DNA from: Anodontia alba
Lineage: Eukaryota > Mollusca > Bivalvia > Lucinida > Lucinidae
Assembly (NCBI GenBank): GCA_964016985.1
Contig: OZ024831.1
Location: 26,021,631-26,085,630 of the forward strand
Reading direction: 5' to 3'
Length of the DNA stretch: 64,000 nt
Made by a program: the position numbers and the translations under genes. Shown here one piece after another: positions 22,531-34,647 of the stretch. The notes under the pieces were generated by a model, which did not search any database, was not told the DNA's origin, and saw only the letters and a program-made list of their open reading frames with translations. Every line of letters begins with the position of its first letter. The stretch's first letter is position 1.

Positions 22531-22864
22531 CAGTCGAACCTCGTTATCTCGAACTCGCTTATTTCGAATTACCGCTTATCTCGAAGTGAAAATCTGGTCC
22601 CTGTTTTAACATGAAACTATGACAACAGGTAACAAAATAATGTGGAAAAGAGGAGAAATTGCTCCTTAGGAGCAATTTCTCCTCTTTTCCACATTATTTT
22701 ATATATAATTTTTAATTTCAAGAGTCAAATTGCATATTCATTTGTTAAATGTGGTTGTTCAATTTATTGCTTTCCACACTCTCTCAACTCTGATATGTCG
22801 AGGTACGGATATCTCGAAGTATTTCAGTGAGTCCCTTGGAATTCGAGATAACGAGAGTCGACTG
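22531..22864. mobile_element. pogo/Tigger-like MITE, copy 1
   Basis: Ends CAGTCGAACCTCGTTATCTC and GAGATAACGAGAGTCGACTG, flanked by TA at 22529-22530 and 22865-22866. CAGT ends with a TA duplication and a CCTCGTTATCTCGAA inner terminus are characteristic of Tigger/pogo-derived MITEs (family knowledge). At about 22637-22698 a perfect hairpin is built on GTGGAAAAGAGGAGAAATTG with a three-base tip. No transposase. Confidence 0.85.
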
Positions 22865-22984
22865 TATTTGTAACAAGAAAGGACAAAGCAGAAAACTGCG
22901 AAAGATAGCAGTCAGCTTGAGTAAAAGGTTGCAAACAAATAAGCATTTTTTTTTTAAATGAGGCTTATAGCAGTGTATACAGAC

Positions 22985-23045
22985 TTGCAAACTACATCGC
23001 TGTATATGAAGAGACTTAATAAAACCGAGTCTCCGATTTTCGTTC
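22985..23045. repeat. Fragment of repeat family E
   Basis: TTGCAAACTACATCGCTGTA, then TGAAGAGACTTAATAAAACC and GAGTCTCCGATTTTCGTTC, shared with 34.06 kb and, inverted, with 39.4 kb. It abuts the following family A copy directly. Confidence 0.6.
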
Positions 23046-23046
23046 T

Positions 23047-23326
23047 CATTACGAAAACATGCCTATTCAGATATACTGAAAATTTTACCAACAAAAAATG
23101 AAAATTTTCAGATAAAAAAATCTGATATATTTTTCAAATTTCTGCTCAAAACATAGATTATGGGTACTCGTTAGAACAACCTGGGCGGGGCGGTTCTAAC
23201 GAGTACCACAATCTATGTATTTGAGCAGAAATAAGAAAAATAATGCATACCCCTGTAAACCCCAGTTTTATTATATAAAAGTGGGGTTTAAGGGGGTCAA
23301 CATTATATAGGCATGGTTCCGTGATG
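23047..23326 (-). mobile_element. Family A foldback element, full length
   Basis: CATTACGAAAACATGCCTAT to a mutated GGTTCCGTGATG end. The palindrome tip is slightly mismatched (AACAACCTGGGCGGGGCGG). Confidence 0.9.
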
Positions 23327-23559
23327 TTGAGTGCGTTCTCTGTTTCAAGTTTTCTTGCCAGACGAGCTTGTTTAAGCCAGTTAGGTTCCATCAGTGAACC
23401 TATAAATTTTAAAAAAGTCCGGAAAGGGTTCAGTGATCACAAATGACAATATACACTACATTATAGTGAAGTACGGGGAGTCGTTTTTACAGCGCACTAC
23501 CACCAGCAGTAGTGAAGATAAACTGATTCTTAAATCCTTTAAATAATTTAGTACGTTAC

Positions 23560-23577
23560 AAACAAGCATGATCTTTT

Positions 23578-23652
<75 letters not shown>

Positions 23653-23756
23653 GAACGTCCAGATCAACCAATGTATGCAAAAAGTCTCATCAGGGTCTAC
23701 ACTGGATGAGAAAGGTTATTTGGTGTTTTATTCTTTATTAACAAGCATGATTTGTT

Positions 23757-23807
<51 letters not shown>

Positions 23808-23905
23808 TCCATATAAGCCAGTGTATGCAAAAAGTCTCATCAGGGTCTACACTGGATGAGCAAGGTTATTTGGTGTTTTATTCATTATTAACAAGCATGA
23901 TCTGT

Positions 23906-23972
<67 letters not shown>

Positions 23973-24070
23973 GAGAGAGGGAGGAACGTTCAGATCAACC
24001 AATGTATGCAAAAAGTCTCATCAGGATCTAGACTGGATAAACAAAGTTATTTGGTGTTTTATTTATGTTA
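23560..24070. repeat. Three tandem copies of a microsatellite-bearing unit
   Basis: Units start near 23563, 23741 and 23889 with AACAAGCATGATYTGTTAAC. Each continues into an AG tract (AC then AG in the third), then AACGTYCAGATCAACCAATG-like sequence, ATGCAAAAAGTCTCATCAGG, CTACACTGGATGA and TTATTTGGTGTTTTATT. The microsatellite has a different length and motif in each copy. Confidence 0.9.
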
Positions 24071-24307
24071 TTGTTAATGCTACATGTAATAAATATCACT
24101 TGGCACACGACATCAAAACCTATAGGAACGCAAGTCATAGTTAAAAGGTCTGATTCTGCTTGTTTTTGTAGTAGTATAAAATTAAGGTTAAAAATATTGA
24201 CATATTATACAGAAGATTGTTATTTATGTTTAAATTTATCTATTTATTTATTTTTACCAATTAAAGATCAGCTTCGAATTTGAATAAAATAGCCTTTTCT
24301 TTTGAGC

Positions 24308-24379
24308 ACTTATTATTATTATTATTATTATTATTACATTTGTATTATTATTATTGTGTTATTATTACTCTTATTATTA

Positions 24380-24410
<31 letters not shown>

Positions 24411-24418
24411 TTTATTTT
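24308..24418. repeat. Microsatellites (ATT)n and (TTTA)n
   Basis: Interrupted ATT runs merging into TTTA units. Confidence 0.9.
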
Positions 24419-24746
24419 ACTAGGAAGACACCAGCTTCGCATTTGAATACAATATCCTATTATATTTGGGTAGTTATTTAAAGTTTTTTTTTTTCGTTTT
24501 TAAGCGAAAAATATGCAAGTGTTGATAGCTTTTAAATCACGGATGAATTTAAATACTTAAAAAAATATGGAAAATGGTAAAGTGCACGGAGTTCCAAACA
24601 AGCCTCTCTTGAGAAGTTATGCTAAAAACGGCGAGAGGTTTTGAAAAGCTAATGTTCGAATACAGTTCGAGACTGAGATAATTATTTGGGATGCTGTTCC
24701 TTTTTGACACTCATTTGAGTTCTAAAAAATCTTAAAAAAACCAAAA

Positions 24747-24778
<32 letters not shown>

Positions 24779-24905
24779 AACAACATATGTTTGAGTGTAA
24801 ACTTAGGGTATCTTCCGACTATTGGAGCTAAGAGAATGCATATGACATATATTAACCATTTCAGCCCTGCAGACCAAACCATTCTTCTTTTTTTTTTTTT
24901 TTTTT

Positions 24906-24955
24906 GCAAACAGTGTAGATCCTGATGAGACGGCTCATAATGATCTATACTGTTT
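24906..24955. repeat. Family B hairpin, short
   Basis: GCAAACAGTGTAGATCCTGA, then TGAGACGGCTCA, and a shortened right arm GATCTATACTGTTT. Preceded by a poly-T run (24885-24905). Confidence 0.65.
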
Positions 24956-25172
24956 CCATGCTAGTCTGGTTTTTGACTGAGACCCCTGATCGGAACAATG
25001 GTTCTGACCAGATTCGGTAATGGAAGAGTCCACTTCAGAAATTCAGGGGTGACAGGGCTAGTTAGTTAAGGAAGCAAGGGGAGACAGACAGAACGGTTAC
25101 GGCTATTTATAGCCGTGCTATTTTTGTCGCTGTGACGTCAGAGTGATGTTTAAAGAGGGTTATCTGTAAAAC

Positions 25173-25220
25173 CTGGACTGGGATTAGTGCTGGTCCCCTG
25201 GACTGGGATTAGTGCTGGGA
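25173..25220. repeat. 25-bp tandem duplication
   Basis: CTGGACTGGGATTAGTGCTG appears twice in direct succession, about 25 bp apart. Confidence 0.85.
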
Positions 25221-25224
25221 TATT

Positions 25225-25292
25225 GGCAGACAGTGAAGACCCAGATCAAACGCCGCATTACGCGGTGTCTGATCAGGGTCTGCAGTGTTTGC
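25225..25292. repeat. Family B hairpin
   Basis: GGCAGACAGTGAAGACCCAG, then ATCAAACGCCGC, tip ATTAC, and right arm GCGGTGTCTGATCAGGGTCT followed by GCAGTGTTTGC. A poly-A run of about 35 follows at 25331-25365. Confidence 0.8.
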
Positions 25293-25327
25293 TTAATTTA
25301 CAGGAAGTTAGCGGTTAAATGAAACAG

Positions 25328-25367
<40 letters not shown>

Positions 25368-25424
25368 TCGCCTTTGAAAACAAAGAACAAAAACAATCAC
25401 GAAAATCGGAGACTCAATTTGTTT

Positions 25425-25727
25425 GTTTGTGTTGAGGCTTTACGGCCCAGTCAACCCAATAGGGTCATGTCGAGCGCGGTCAGTTTACCTAACCACACGT
25501 TTACTGGGCAGACTTAGTCCTCTAAGTGGTTAACCAGTATTGTGCACATTCTTTCGCCAGAAACTGACAACTGCCCTTCTTGAATCAGCGCAAGGGAGAG
25601 AATGACCGTAGAAAATATTTCATGATCAATCTCCGTGAAAGAATGTTGCCGACCTCGGCGGGGGTTGAACCCGCGACCTCCTGGTCTCCAGTCGGACGAC
25701 GCATCCAACTGAGCCTCTTCATATGCA
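25425..25727 (-). mobile_element. tRNA-derived SINE, minus strand
   Basis: Read on the minus strand, the 5' head has an A-box-like GGCTCAGTTGG (about 25705-25716) and a B-box-like GGTTCAACCCC (about 25661-25672). These are the two internal RNA polymerase III promoter boxes of tRNA-like genes. The body contains CAGTTTCTGGCGAAAGAATG and ends with a TTTACGGCCCAGTCAACCCA-related tail. A second copy lies at 35728. RUDI-type V-SINEs of molluscs are a possible match, not confirmed. Confidence 0.75.
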
Positions 25728-26801
<1,074 letters not shown>

Positions 26802-26879
26802 TTGTGATTACCAGGCAAGGGTGACAACTGTGCCGCCCTCTTAAATTGCACGAGGGGGGCGACACTCAGACTCGATGAC

Positions 26880-27115
26880 GACTCAGTACTATGTCTTTTG
26901 TAGACGGTTATACGCTAAATATACTCTTCTGTGGTCAGGTACATCTTGGATTTACCAGATTGTTTTATTATTATTATTTACTCTGATTTCAAGTTTGTTA
27001 TCCAGTTCATACATTTGCTTCATCATAGTTTTGAAGCAAGTTAACTTATATGTTTGTCTGTCTTGATCCATCGGTGAGTTAGAAAAACGTACGCGGGCCG
27101 AGCAACAATGTGTAG
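26880..27115 (+). mobile_element. Possible Penelope-like 3' tail upstream of PLE-B
   Basis: GTGAGTTAGAAAAACGTACG, then CGGGCCGAGC resembles the tail motif GATGAGTTAGAAGACCTCCT, then AACGGACCGAAC at about 53.26 kb. T/ATT-rich sequence precedes both. If real, a tail directly upstream of the RT fragment is the head-to-tail layout known for Penelope-like elements. The match is short. Confidence 0.4.
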
Positions 27116-27138
27116 CTGAAATTGTATCAGTGTTCTGA

Positions 27139-28760
27139 GTGTCACTAATGATGCCTGTTTGGCAAAAGCTGGCTAATCGCGTCCCGAAAGCGTCGATACT
27201 TCAGTTAGAAATTCTGCAACGCCACAAATTTTGTTATGGTGTCATTCGGAATTTCTCTGATAAAGATCTTGGTCATCCTAAACTATACTGGGTTCCTAAA
27301 TTGCACAAGACTCCATACAAACAACCAGCATTACATTGCGGGCTCAGCTAAGTGCTCAGCTAAGCCCCTTTCATAGATGCTAACGAGAATCCTTACAGCA
27401 GTAAAAAAGGGGGATCTGGATGGGGTTTACTGACTAATGGCCTTAGTTTTTATTGACTACTGATTTTTGGCTTATAATTTAGTGACTACTAATTTTTGTG
27501 ATGTAGAATTTAATGATTAAGCCAAAACAATCCAAAAAAATATTGATTTTTGTGCAAAATAGCATTATCGATTACTGATTAAAGGGCTAAAATTTTAATG
27601 ATTAGCGATTTTTGGTACCCCTCCCCCTCCGCATCCGGATCCTAAAAGAAGGACTTCAGAAGTATTGCAACACCACATACGCAAGAACCGGCGGTAATCT
27701 GATGTGGATCCTGAACGAATCCAAAGAGCTCCTACAAACTATGCAATTACAATTACTCTGTTCTGTATGCAGTATTAACTCGTCGATTTCTCAACACTAT
27801 ATACCACCATTCCTCGTGACAAACTGAAATCAACATTACGAGATATCATTAACCATCATTAACCAGTCTTTCTTTCACAAGAATGGTAACTGTCGCTTCC
27901 AGTATGTTGTCCTTGGCTATGCAGACACATACTTTCTTCAGGGCCACTCTGATATACCACAGAAATACTATGATGCAGACGTTGTAAAAATGCTGGAATA
28001 TCTAATCGACATTTTTGTGGAACTTGGTGGAGGAATATTTCAACAAACATTCGACATTCCAGTGGGACATAATTGTGGTCCTTTCCTTGCCGACTTGTTT
28101 TTATACTTGTATAGGGCAGAGTTTATACAGGGTTTCATGAAAATAGGCAAAAAAAAAAGCGCTTTGCCCAGCAATTCTATTTCACCTACAGGGGCATAGA
28201 TGATGTATTACCTCTGAATAATTCATAGTTTTCAGAGTACATCTAATTCATCTACCCACGTGAACTTTAAATTACAGAAGCATCGGAGACGGTAATCTCT
28301 TCTTCATACTTAAAATACCTCTATATCGACAATGGAAAGTCATAGGCTTTATGACAAACGGGGTGACTGTCCCGTAGTTAATTTTCCGTTTCTGAGCAGC
28401 AATATTCCTTCTGCACCAGCATACTTTTTTTAACGTTTCACAGTTAATCCGTTATGCTGGAGCTTGCTGTGAGTATCAGGGCTTTATCGAACAGGGAAAA
28501 CTGCTCACTTCGAGACTGTTGACAAGGGTACCAAAGAACTAAACTGATGTCAACACTTAAGAAGTTCTATGGGAGGCATCATGACGTTGTTAATCCCTAC
28601 AATTGACAATGTCTAAGTTTATTGAATTATTAAATCTTCCCTTTTCCAAATTCATTGATTCCATGTATACCAGAATCCCATATATGATTACTATGCTCAT
28701 ACCCTGTCAACAACTCCCTGAGAGCACTCTGATATTGCATTTGGGAGCATTGATAAGTCG
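27139..28760 (+). pseudogene. Penelope-like reverse transcriptase remnant (PLE-B)
   Basis: Pieces of one reverse transcriptase appear in order on the plus strand. The first has YWVPKLHKTPYKQ (about 27280-27330), the PKLHK signature of Penelope-like RTs. Next comes EGLQKYCNTTYARTGGN from about 27648. Then a frame with FDIPVGHNCGPFLADLFLY (about 28045-28115) follows. The catalytic box is read out of frame as GIDDVLPLNN near 28193-28225, with the canonical Tyr replaced by Gly and both Asp kept. Beyond it are YDKRGDCPVVNFPFL (about 28350-28390) and QLIRYAGACCEYQGF (about 28440). Several frameshifts and stops separate the pieces and a MITE splits it. Non-functional. A different subfamily from the copies at 56.9-61.3 kb. 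Confidence 0.85.
27407..27642. mobile_element. MITE inserted into the PLE-B reading frame
   Basis: The RT frame reads up to ILTAVK at about 27406 and resumes with EGLQKY after 27643. The roughly 236-bp insert has ends GGGGATCTGGATG and CGCATCCGGATCC (imperfect inverted repeats), and TAAAA occurs on both sides (27402-27406 and 27643-27647) as a likely target duplication. The interior is AT-rich with repeated ACTACTGATTTTTGG-like pieces. Confidence 0.75.
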
Positions 28761-29365
28761 GCTTTTATTCTATAACTGGTGATCTTAGAGTGACTTGCAT
28801 GCATAGGGGCTAGAGGTCAAACTCTAGGAATGTTATATATTTGCTACAACTTTCTTCATATATACGAGTATATAGTTGCACTATACCTAGTGGTTAGCTG
28901 GCTGTAGTGATTTTGTAATGATTTAATCTTGTGTTCTTCTACCCGTAAACGGTTTGTAAAGGCAACCTTTTGAGGACAAGTGACTATTGTGCTTCTGTAG
29001 AGTAGGACTTCTGCTTTAATGTTGGTGATACGGGGTGGTAATTCATAGTGTAACGGTAAGGTTACGATCTGTCGTTACCATAGCGTCTTTTGGTAACATT
29101 GACTGATAGTCGAGTGACTGTACGGTTTCTATTTGTCACACAAGGAATGTCCATGACCGTCATAGTTCTTTTATATTTTGTCTTTGCCGGCCTGATTGTC
29201 CTCATAACAGGTGCCAACGAGATGGGTAAACCCGTATTACTACTTGCTGGACTTTCACTAATGTACGTATGCGTCCCTTGGCCTTCATCTGTTTCTTGCA
29301 ACGACACAGATGAAACTATGACTCAAAAATGAAACTATTCGCAGAAACAAGTCCTTTGTATCATA
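28761..29365. other. Stretch without a clear gene
   Basis: Open frames of 80 residues overlap on both strands at 29062-29332. Neither shows a domain I recognise. The plus frame has a hydrophobic stretch of about 20 residues (VIVLLYFVFAGLIVLITG). This is probably the 3' flank of PLE-B. Confidence 0.35.
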
Positions 29366-29545
29366 GTTGATGACGTTGATCATACGTTATACTGTGATTT
29401 GAAGACGATCCAGCAATAGGCATCCAAGTGGGATGTTCCACTCAACCAGGCTCAGACCGAATTTCTTGTCCTCTCTAGGAAATGTAAACGACTGCATCAT
29501 CCCGATATTACTACGAACACTCAGTTGCCATTGCCATGTTAAATC
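29366..29545 (+). pseudogene. Non-LTR (LINE) reverse transcriptase fragment
   Basis: One frame reads VDDVDHTLYCDLKTIQQ, a stop, then ASKWDVPLNQAQTEFLVLSR, ending in a stop near 29540. This matches the region of LINE RTs from the catalytic box (usually ADD, here VDD) through the W...W and N..KTE positions to a basic SRK. An in-frame TAG replaces the expected residue before ASKW. Only about 60 codons remain. Confidence 0.65.
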
Positions 29546-30652
29546 ACATTAACACGTAGGCCTGAATGTATGATAATTCACACAAAAAGGCCTGTTCGAG
29601 TATATTGGAATATCAAGTTCCGCGTAAAGACACATATTCTCTGCCTCTTGGCTATGGTGGTCCATCATGATTGCACGCAATATACAGTCCTGATAGTGGG
29701 GCTCACATAAAAGGCTGGTCTTATCTAAGTGATTATGAGGTGATTATCACTGTATGAAGTTTGTTTAGGTGGGGCCAGAAAGGGGGAAACGAATATTATC
29801 TAATAAAGTGTTCATTGTTTTACCTGAACTATATGAAATTGTAAAATTGTATTGATTACATTTTAAAAAGAAATATCATTCTTTGTTTCTTTTTTTTTAA
29901 ACTTTTATGTATTCTTATTGCATTATAAAATGAAGATATGAATTCTTAGTTTTCAGATTTGTCAAAAATAAATAAATAAATCAATCAATCAATCAATCAA
30001 TTAATAAAATAAAATAAAAAAAAATAAAGACAGTTTTTTTTTTTCTATTTCTTTATTTACATTTATATCAATTATAACAACAACTGAATGCTAATGTGAA
30101 AATTGGATATATAAGGTTCCCATGTGTCCACAGGATATACTTTCCAGCACATAAAATTTACAAACATGTACATCTCAGATATCTAATAAATTTTATCACT
30201 TTTTCAGTGAAATTTCATGTTTTAAAATGGTTTTAAATAAGTTAGCTTTCACTGGATAATGAAAGCAAGTTTATTCTTGAACGGTCTTGCACAGTTATGA
30301 CGGATTGTGTGAGATAGTGGATTAAATGTTTAATTTCGGGTTTAAAAATAAAATAAATAAATAAGAAAAAAAACCACCTGTCTAAGTGATTTTAAATAAA
30401 TAAAGTTACACTTGTTTATAAAATGTTTCAATCGTCAAATTCTATACTTTGTCAAAATGGTTTCAAATGGATAAATGAATAAAAAAATATTTTATACTTT
30501 TAGCCATTTATCTTCTGCTCAAAACTGATTTCCCCATTTCTGGTCCCTACCCGTAACAGAGCCATAGGTCACCACAGGTGTATGATAGTTCACCAAAAGG
30601 GCCAAAGATATTACGTAATGGAATATATGTCTTTAAAGGCAAGTCTGCCGTA
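29546..30652. other. AT-rich low-complexity stretch without a gene
   Basis: Contains AATC/AAAT runs at about 29969-30025 and near 30345, and T runs near 30036. No coding frame. Confidence 0.5.
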
Positions 30653-30928
30653 CATTACGAAAACAGGCCTATTCAAATAATTGAAAATTTCACCATAAAA
30701 AAATGAAAATTTTCAGATAAAAAAATCTGATATTTTCATATTTCTGCTCAAAACATAGATTTTGGGTACTCGTTAGAACCGCCTCGGCAAAGCGGTTCTA
30801 AACACTACCCGCAATCTATGTTTTTGAGTAGAAATATGAAAAATAATGTATACCCCTGTAAACCCCAGTTTTACTATATAAAAATGGGGTTTAAGGGGGT
30901 CCTAATTATATAGACTGTTTTCGTGATG
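30653..30928 (-). mobile_element. Family A foldback element, full length
   Basis: CATTACGAAAACAGGCCTAT to TTTTCGTGATG. The palindrome is degraded on one arm (AAAGCGGTTCTAAACACTAC), so the hairpin is partly mismatched. Confidence 0.9.
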
Positions 30929-33298
30929 AGGACCTACAGTAACTGCTGTAGGAGAGGAAACCTGGAAGGTATTGAGGTCATCACGGTCAGAGTCAGGACA
31001 GCTTCAGATGTACGCATAAATCTACATGTGTGCATCAGCTGATTCATTTAGCTAATCCAGCAAATCATACAACAATAAGTTTAGAATTCATTGTTCCTGC
31101 AACTTGAAAACAAATAAATCATGGTACTCCATGGAGTTGGTGCTTTGGCATGTTTTATGCTTGATATCTCCAACATGTTTAGGGTTCTGTGTATGACTGC
31201 ATGCAGTACAATATGTGCTATTCTATTTATAGTTTGTTTTGGTCATGTGACCGAGGTCATAGGTGACATCATAGATGAAATTTCAAATTCAACGGTCCGT
31301 TATCAGTAGAAAGTATGGACATCGATGCAAGGACTTCTTACACCAGATAGTGACCTGTTATCGCTTTACGAATAGAGAGACGACAGTAAGTGGAAGCTTG
31401 AACACCATCATTTTGACCCCTGTTACAAATCGCTATTTTTATAAGAGAGCGTTTGCTCATCACATCAAATCGGTGAAATGAAATAAAGTCTGAGCATAAT
31501 GTCAAAGATATCAAATTTCATGAACAGAATGGAATTTCTCTTTTTAGCTTTCTCCAGTCTAGTTTGAAATCAAGTGTATAGTTTCCAATTTCATCTCAGT
31601 TTATCTTTTTTACATGAGTGACAATCTTTATCACTTGTTCCGAAATATCAGTGTTACTAGCAAACATTCTGAAATTGAAGACTAAGTCGCTAGAAAATTA
31701 GACTTTCCCGCACAATGGTTTCAAGGCAACGTTATACTTGGAAGTTAATTGCATGGCAACAATAAAACCAAAACAATTATGTTTTACGCAGTTTATGATA
31801 CAGGTACAACATTTTAGAAGTTAATCAGTCAGAGGTTTGTTCCATTTATTATAGTGACTGACGTGATTAGACGATCCAGCGAAACTAATAGAGACAAAGT
31901 TGAGGAATCGATTCCACCAAGTGAGACAACGGTAGGCTTGAGAAAAGGCAGATTCAACAATGTCGAAAACCGATGGCTATGTTACATTTGTGACATTTGT
32001 CTTCAGTAAAGTAAGCGGCAAAGAACTTGTAGACATTCAGTAGAAATTTGTATTCTCCAAATGAACAAAGACAAACAAAATCAAAACAAAAGCAAAAATG
32101 GACTACTACAGCAGAGATACCTGTTTACAGTTAAAGAAAAGAAATACACCTTTCCAATCAACAACCCGTAGCCAAAAGACTATTTACGTATTTCACTTTT
32201 ACAATAGATTGGTAACTATCATTAAGGCGAATGGTTACATCAATAAAAATGGCTCAGAACGAAAATAGTTGTCTCCCCTCCCAATGGAGCTCCTCCAAAA
32301 GGAAATTATTTGAGGATTAGTCCCTAGTTTTTGTTTGTTCAAGTACTAAAGAGACAGTATCTTCTCAGGAAAAGTGGTCTCTGTTTACAAAACAAAACAA
32401 AACAACAAAAAAACAACAACAAAAAAAACCAACAAACAAACAAACGAACAAACATTAAAAAAAAAAAAAAAAAAAAAAAAAACGAAAAAAAGAAGAAAAA
32501 GGAAAAACTTTGAACAGTATAAATAATTTACTCCTCATAGGAAGAAATAATTTTAAAAAATAGACCCCTTTTTCAGCAGTGCATCGGTGTACATGAAAGC
32601 AAATCGGAGGTCGCAATGTTGTCTATCTTGTCAGAAATGGCGGAAAATCTTCAAAGTGTATCCGTTTCTCTAAACAATGTCATCATTTGCTGATGAGTCA
32701 TGCTAATGAACCAAACAGATCCACCTATGCACAGTTGTGTAAAACTAGGCGTCTACGATTGGTACATTTGTGCAAGAGAAACAGCTTTTGTGTTTACTTT
32801 CCTGCATTATAAGTTCCGACTGGAAAGGAATTTTCTCTAAAAGAAAAGAATTAAGAGCAAATGTCCTTTCAAAATAGATCCATTTTCAGCAGAGGAGAAA
32901 ACAAGTTTGATAGCTTACTCCCCTGAAAGTGCTTCGATAGCCAGTAAGGGCGTCGTCAAACCGCTGAAAAGAAGTAATGAACATATCCATGAACTTCACA
33001 AATATATATTTAAGGTCAATATCAACACTTGTCAGTTTTTGGATGTTTCAGTTTGGTAAATAGGTCTACCACTGTCTACTTATTAAATGTAGAAGAAACC
33101 AGATTGACAGTTACAACGAAACTGACGTAGAATTTAACAGGATTAAATTCTTAAACAAAGTAAAAGTAGGTCATTACCTTCAGAAATATATAAGGATATG
33201 GGGATACCCAGGTAAAGGCCTTAATCATGGCACACAACCCTCCAAAGACATCCAGTGAGGTTAGAATGACATGAAACGACATCAGAGAACAACATACC
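30929..33298. other. 2.4-kb stretch without a recognised gene
   Basis: The only frame of note is plus-strand 31121-31309, 62 codons, hydrophobic in the middle (TACSTICAILFIVCFGHV). I recognise no family and see no surrounding exon signals. A/C-rich simple sequence lies at about 32386-32480. Confidence 0.35.
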
Positions 33299-33642
33299 GT
33301 CAAGAGAACATGCCTATATAATGTTGATCCCCTTAAAATAAACGTCAAAAAGATTGCCTTTGGAAACAAAGAACACACTACAGATCAGAAAATGGGAGTC
33401 TCGGTTTTATTTTTAAACCCCAAACTGGGGTTTAATGGGGTATACATTATTTTTCTTACTTTTGCTCAAAACATAGATTGTGGGTACTCGTTAGAACCGC
33501 CTTGCCGAGGCGGTTCTAACGAGAACCCACAATGTATGATTTGAGCAAAAATATGAAATATTATCAGTTATTTTTATTTGAAAATTTTCAGTTTTTGGTG
33601 GTGAAATTTTCAATATATTTGAATATGCGTGTTTTCATAATG
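33299..33642 (+). mobile_element. Family A foldback element with an internal insertion
   Basis: The left end is damaged (CAAGAGAACATGCCTATATA). After GATCCCCTTAAA about 75 bp of repeat family E is inserted (33339-33415). The element then resumes with TTTAAACCCCAAACTGGGGT and has an almost intact palindrome. Ends GTTTTCATAATG. Confidence 0.85.
33339..33415. repeat. Family E fragment nested in a family A copy
   Basis: AACGTCAAAAAGATTGCCTT, then TGGAAACAAAGAACACACTA and a GAGTCTCGGTTTTATT end, matching 39402-39470 closely. Confidence 0.8.
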
Positions 33643-33797
33643 CCTATCAAAACAGAATGAAAAACACGAAGATGAACTGCAGTAGAAATACAGTTTTGAA
33701 ACGATCCTCAGTAACATTGTAGGGTGGCTGAATCCTTGTTTGACTAACGCTCTAAAGCAAGTTTTTAATCTTGATATAGTTCCAGTTAAGGTTGCTT

Positions 33798-33917
33798 CGT
33801 TGTATAAAGTCTCTGTCGTGACTAAACAGCAATCACCAACAACCGGTTCACAATTAGCGTTGTATTAAGTCTCTCTCGTGACTAAACAGCAATCACCAAC
33901 AACCGGTTCACAATTAG
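33798..33917. repeat. 60-bp tandem duplication
   Basis: CGTTGTATAAAGTCTCTGTC, and so on to AACCGGTTCACAATTAG, is repeated once immediately, with about three differences. Confidence 0.9.
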
Positions 33918-33957
33918 TTTACATAGGAATACAATTATTGCCTATAAACTTAATTAT

Positions 33958-34168
33958 AGTTCATTTCCTTTGGAATCATTGGGCCCATTGTGGAATCTTT
34001 GAAAATGGAGTTCTGCTCATGTAGGTATACTCTAGAGGGCATACGCAGTGTTGCAAACTTCATTACTGCTTATGAAGAGTCTCAATAAAACCGAAACTCC
34101 CATTTTCTTATCTGTAGTGTGTTCTTTGTTTCCAAAGGCAATCTTTTTGACGTTTATTTAAGTACAAA
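33958..34168 (-). repeat. Repeat family E, longest copy
   Basis: About 210 bp from AGTTCATTTCCTTTGGAATC through CACCTCTAGAGGGC-like sequence, TTGCAAACTTCATTACTGCT and AATAAAACCGAAACTCCC to TTTGACGTTTATTTAA. The inverted counterpart is at 39402-39592. An AATAAA followed by a GAGTCTCC-type sequence is reminiscent of the end of an LTR, but no second LTR or internal region is visible. Confidence 0.7.
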
Positions 34169-34411
34169 ATCTAATCAAAAAGAGAGGTAATAACTTCGGA
34201 AACATTCGAACAAGACCATACGGTATAGAATGCTTGGTCCTTTGACGTGGAAAACGCATGTTTCGATTACAAGCCAATTATGGGAAACTGCTCTTGAATG
34301 TCTCTTCAATGAGATCAAAAACTTTACTGTAATCAGTTTGTGTGGCAAGGTAGTGTAAAGTGTACAAAATCATATGTCGATAAACTAGACGCTCCAAAAT
34401 ATCTCGACCTA

Positions 34412-34519
34412 TACCCAGCTAGTATCTTTATAAATCTATAGCGGGCCGTTATCGGCTCGTCAGGGTAGCTGACGGGCCGACAACGGCCCGTTATAGTTTA
34501 TAAAGAATGCTGACTGGGT
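34412..34519. repeat. Family C hairpin
   Basis: CCCAGCTAGTATCTTTATAA, then ATCTATAGCGGGCCGTTATC, tip CAGGGTAGCTGA, and a mirrored arm ending AATGCTGACTGGG. Family C has very GC-rich inner stems and CCCAG ends. This copy is the 'Ata' subtype (TATAAATCTATAGC), as is 53824. Confidence 0.85.
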
Positions 34520-34647
34520 AGATGAGTCTGAGGTCAACATACCAAATCGTATTTCGGAATATCATAAATTCGATATATACAAAGACAAAATTAGGAATGT
34601 TTAGACAGAGATACATGGACCCAAAATAATTAGTTGTAATCAGGTGT

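Noticed and set aside
25655..25727. tRNA gene on the minus strand
   Set aside because: A and B boxes are present, but the sequence continues as a SINE body, a second copy exists at 35728, and a proper cloverleaf with acceptor stem is not evident.
31121..31309. 62-codon hydrophobic frame as a small membrane protein
   Set aside because: No homology I recognise, no conserved flanks and no splice context. Length is within chance expectation for this window.
33958..34168. Solo LTR
   Set aside because: AATAAA and a conserved end are suggestive, but there are no TG...CA termini that I could fix, no target duplication and no internal retrovirus-like sequence.
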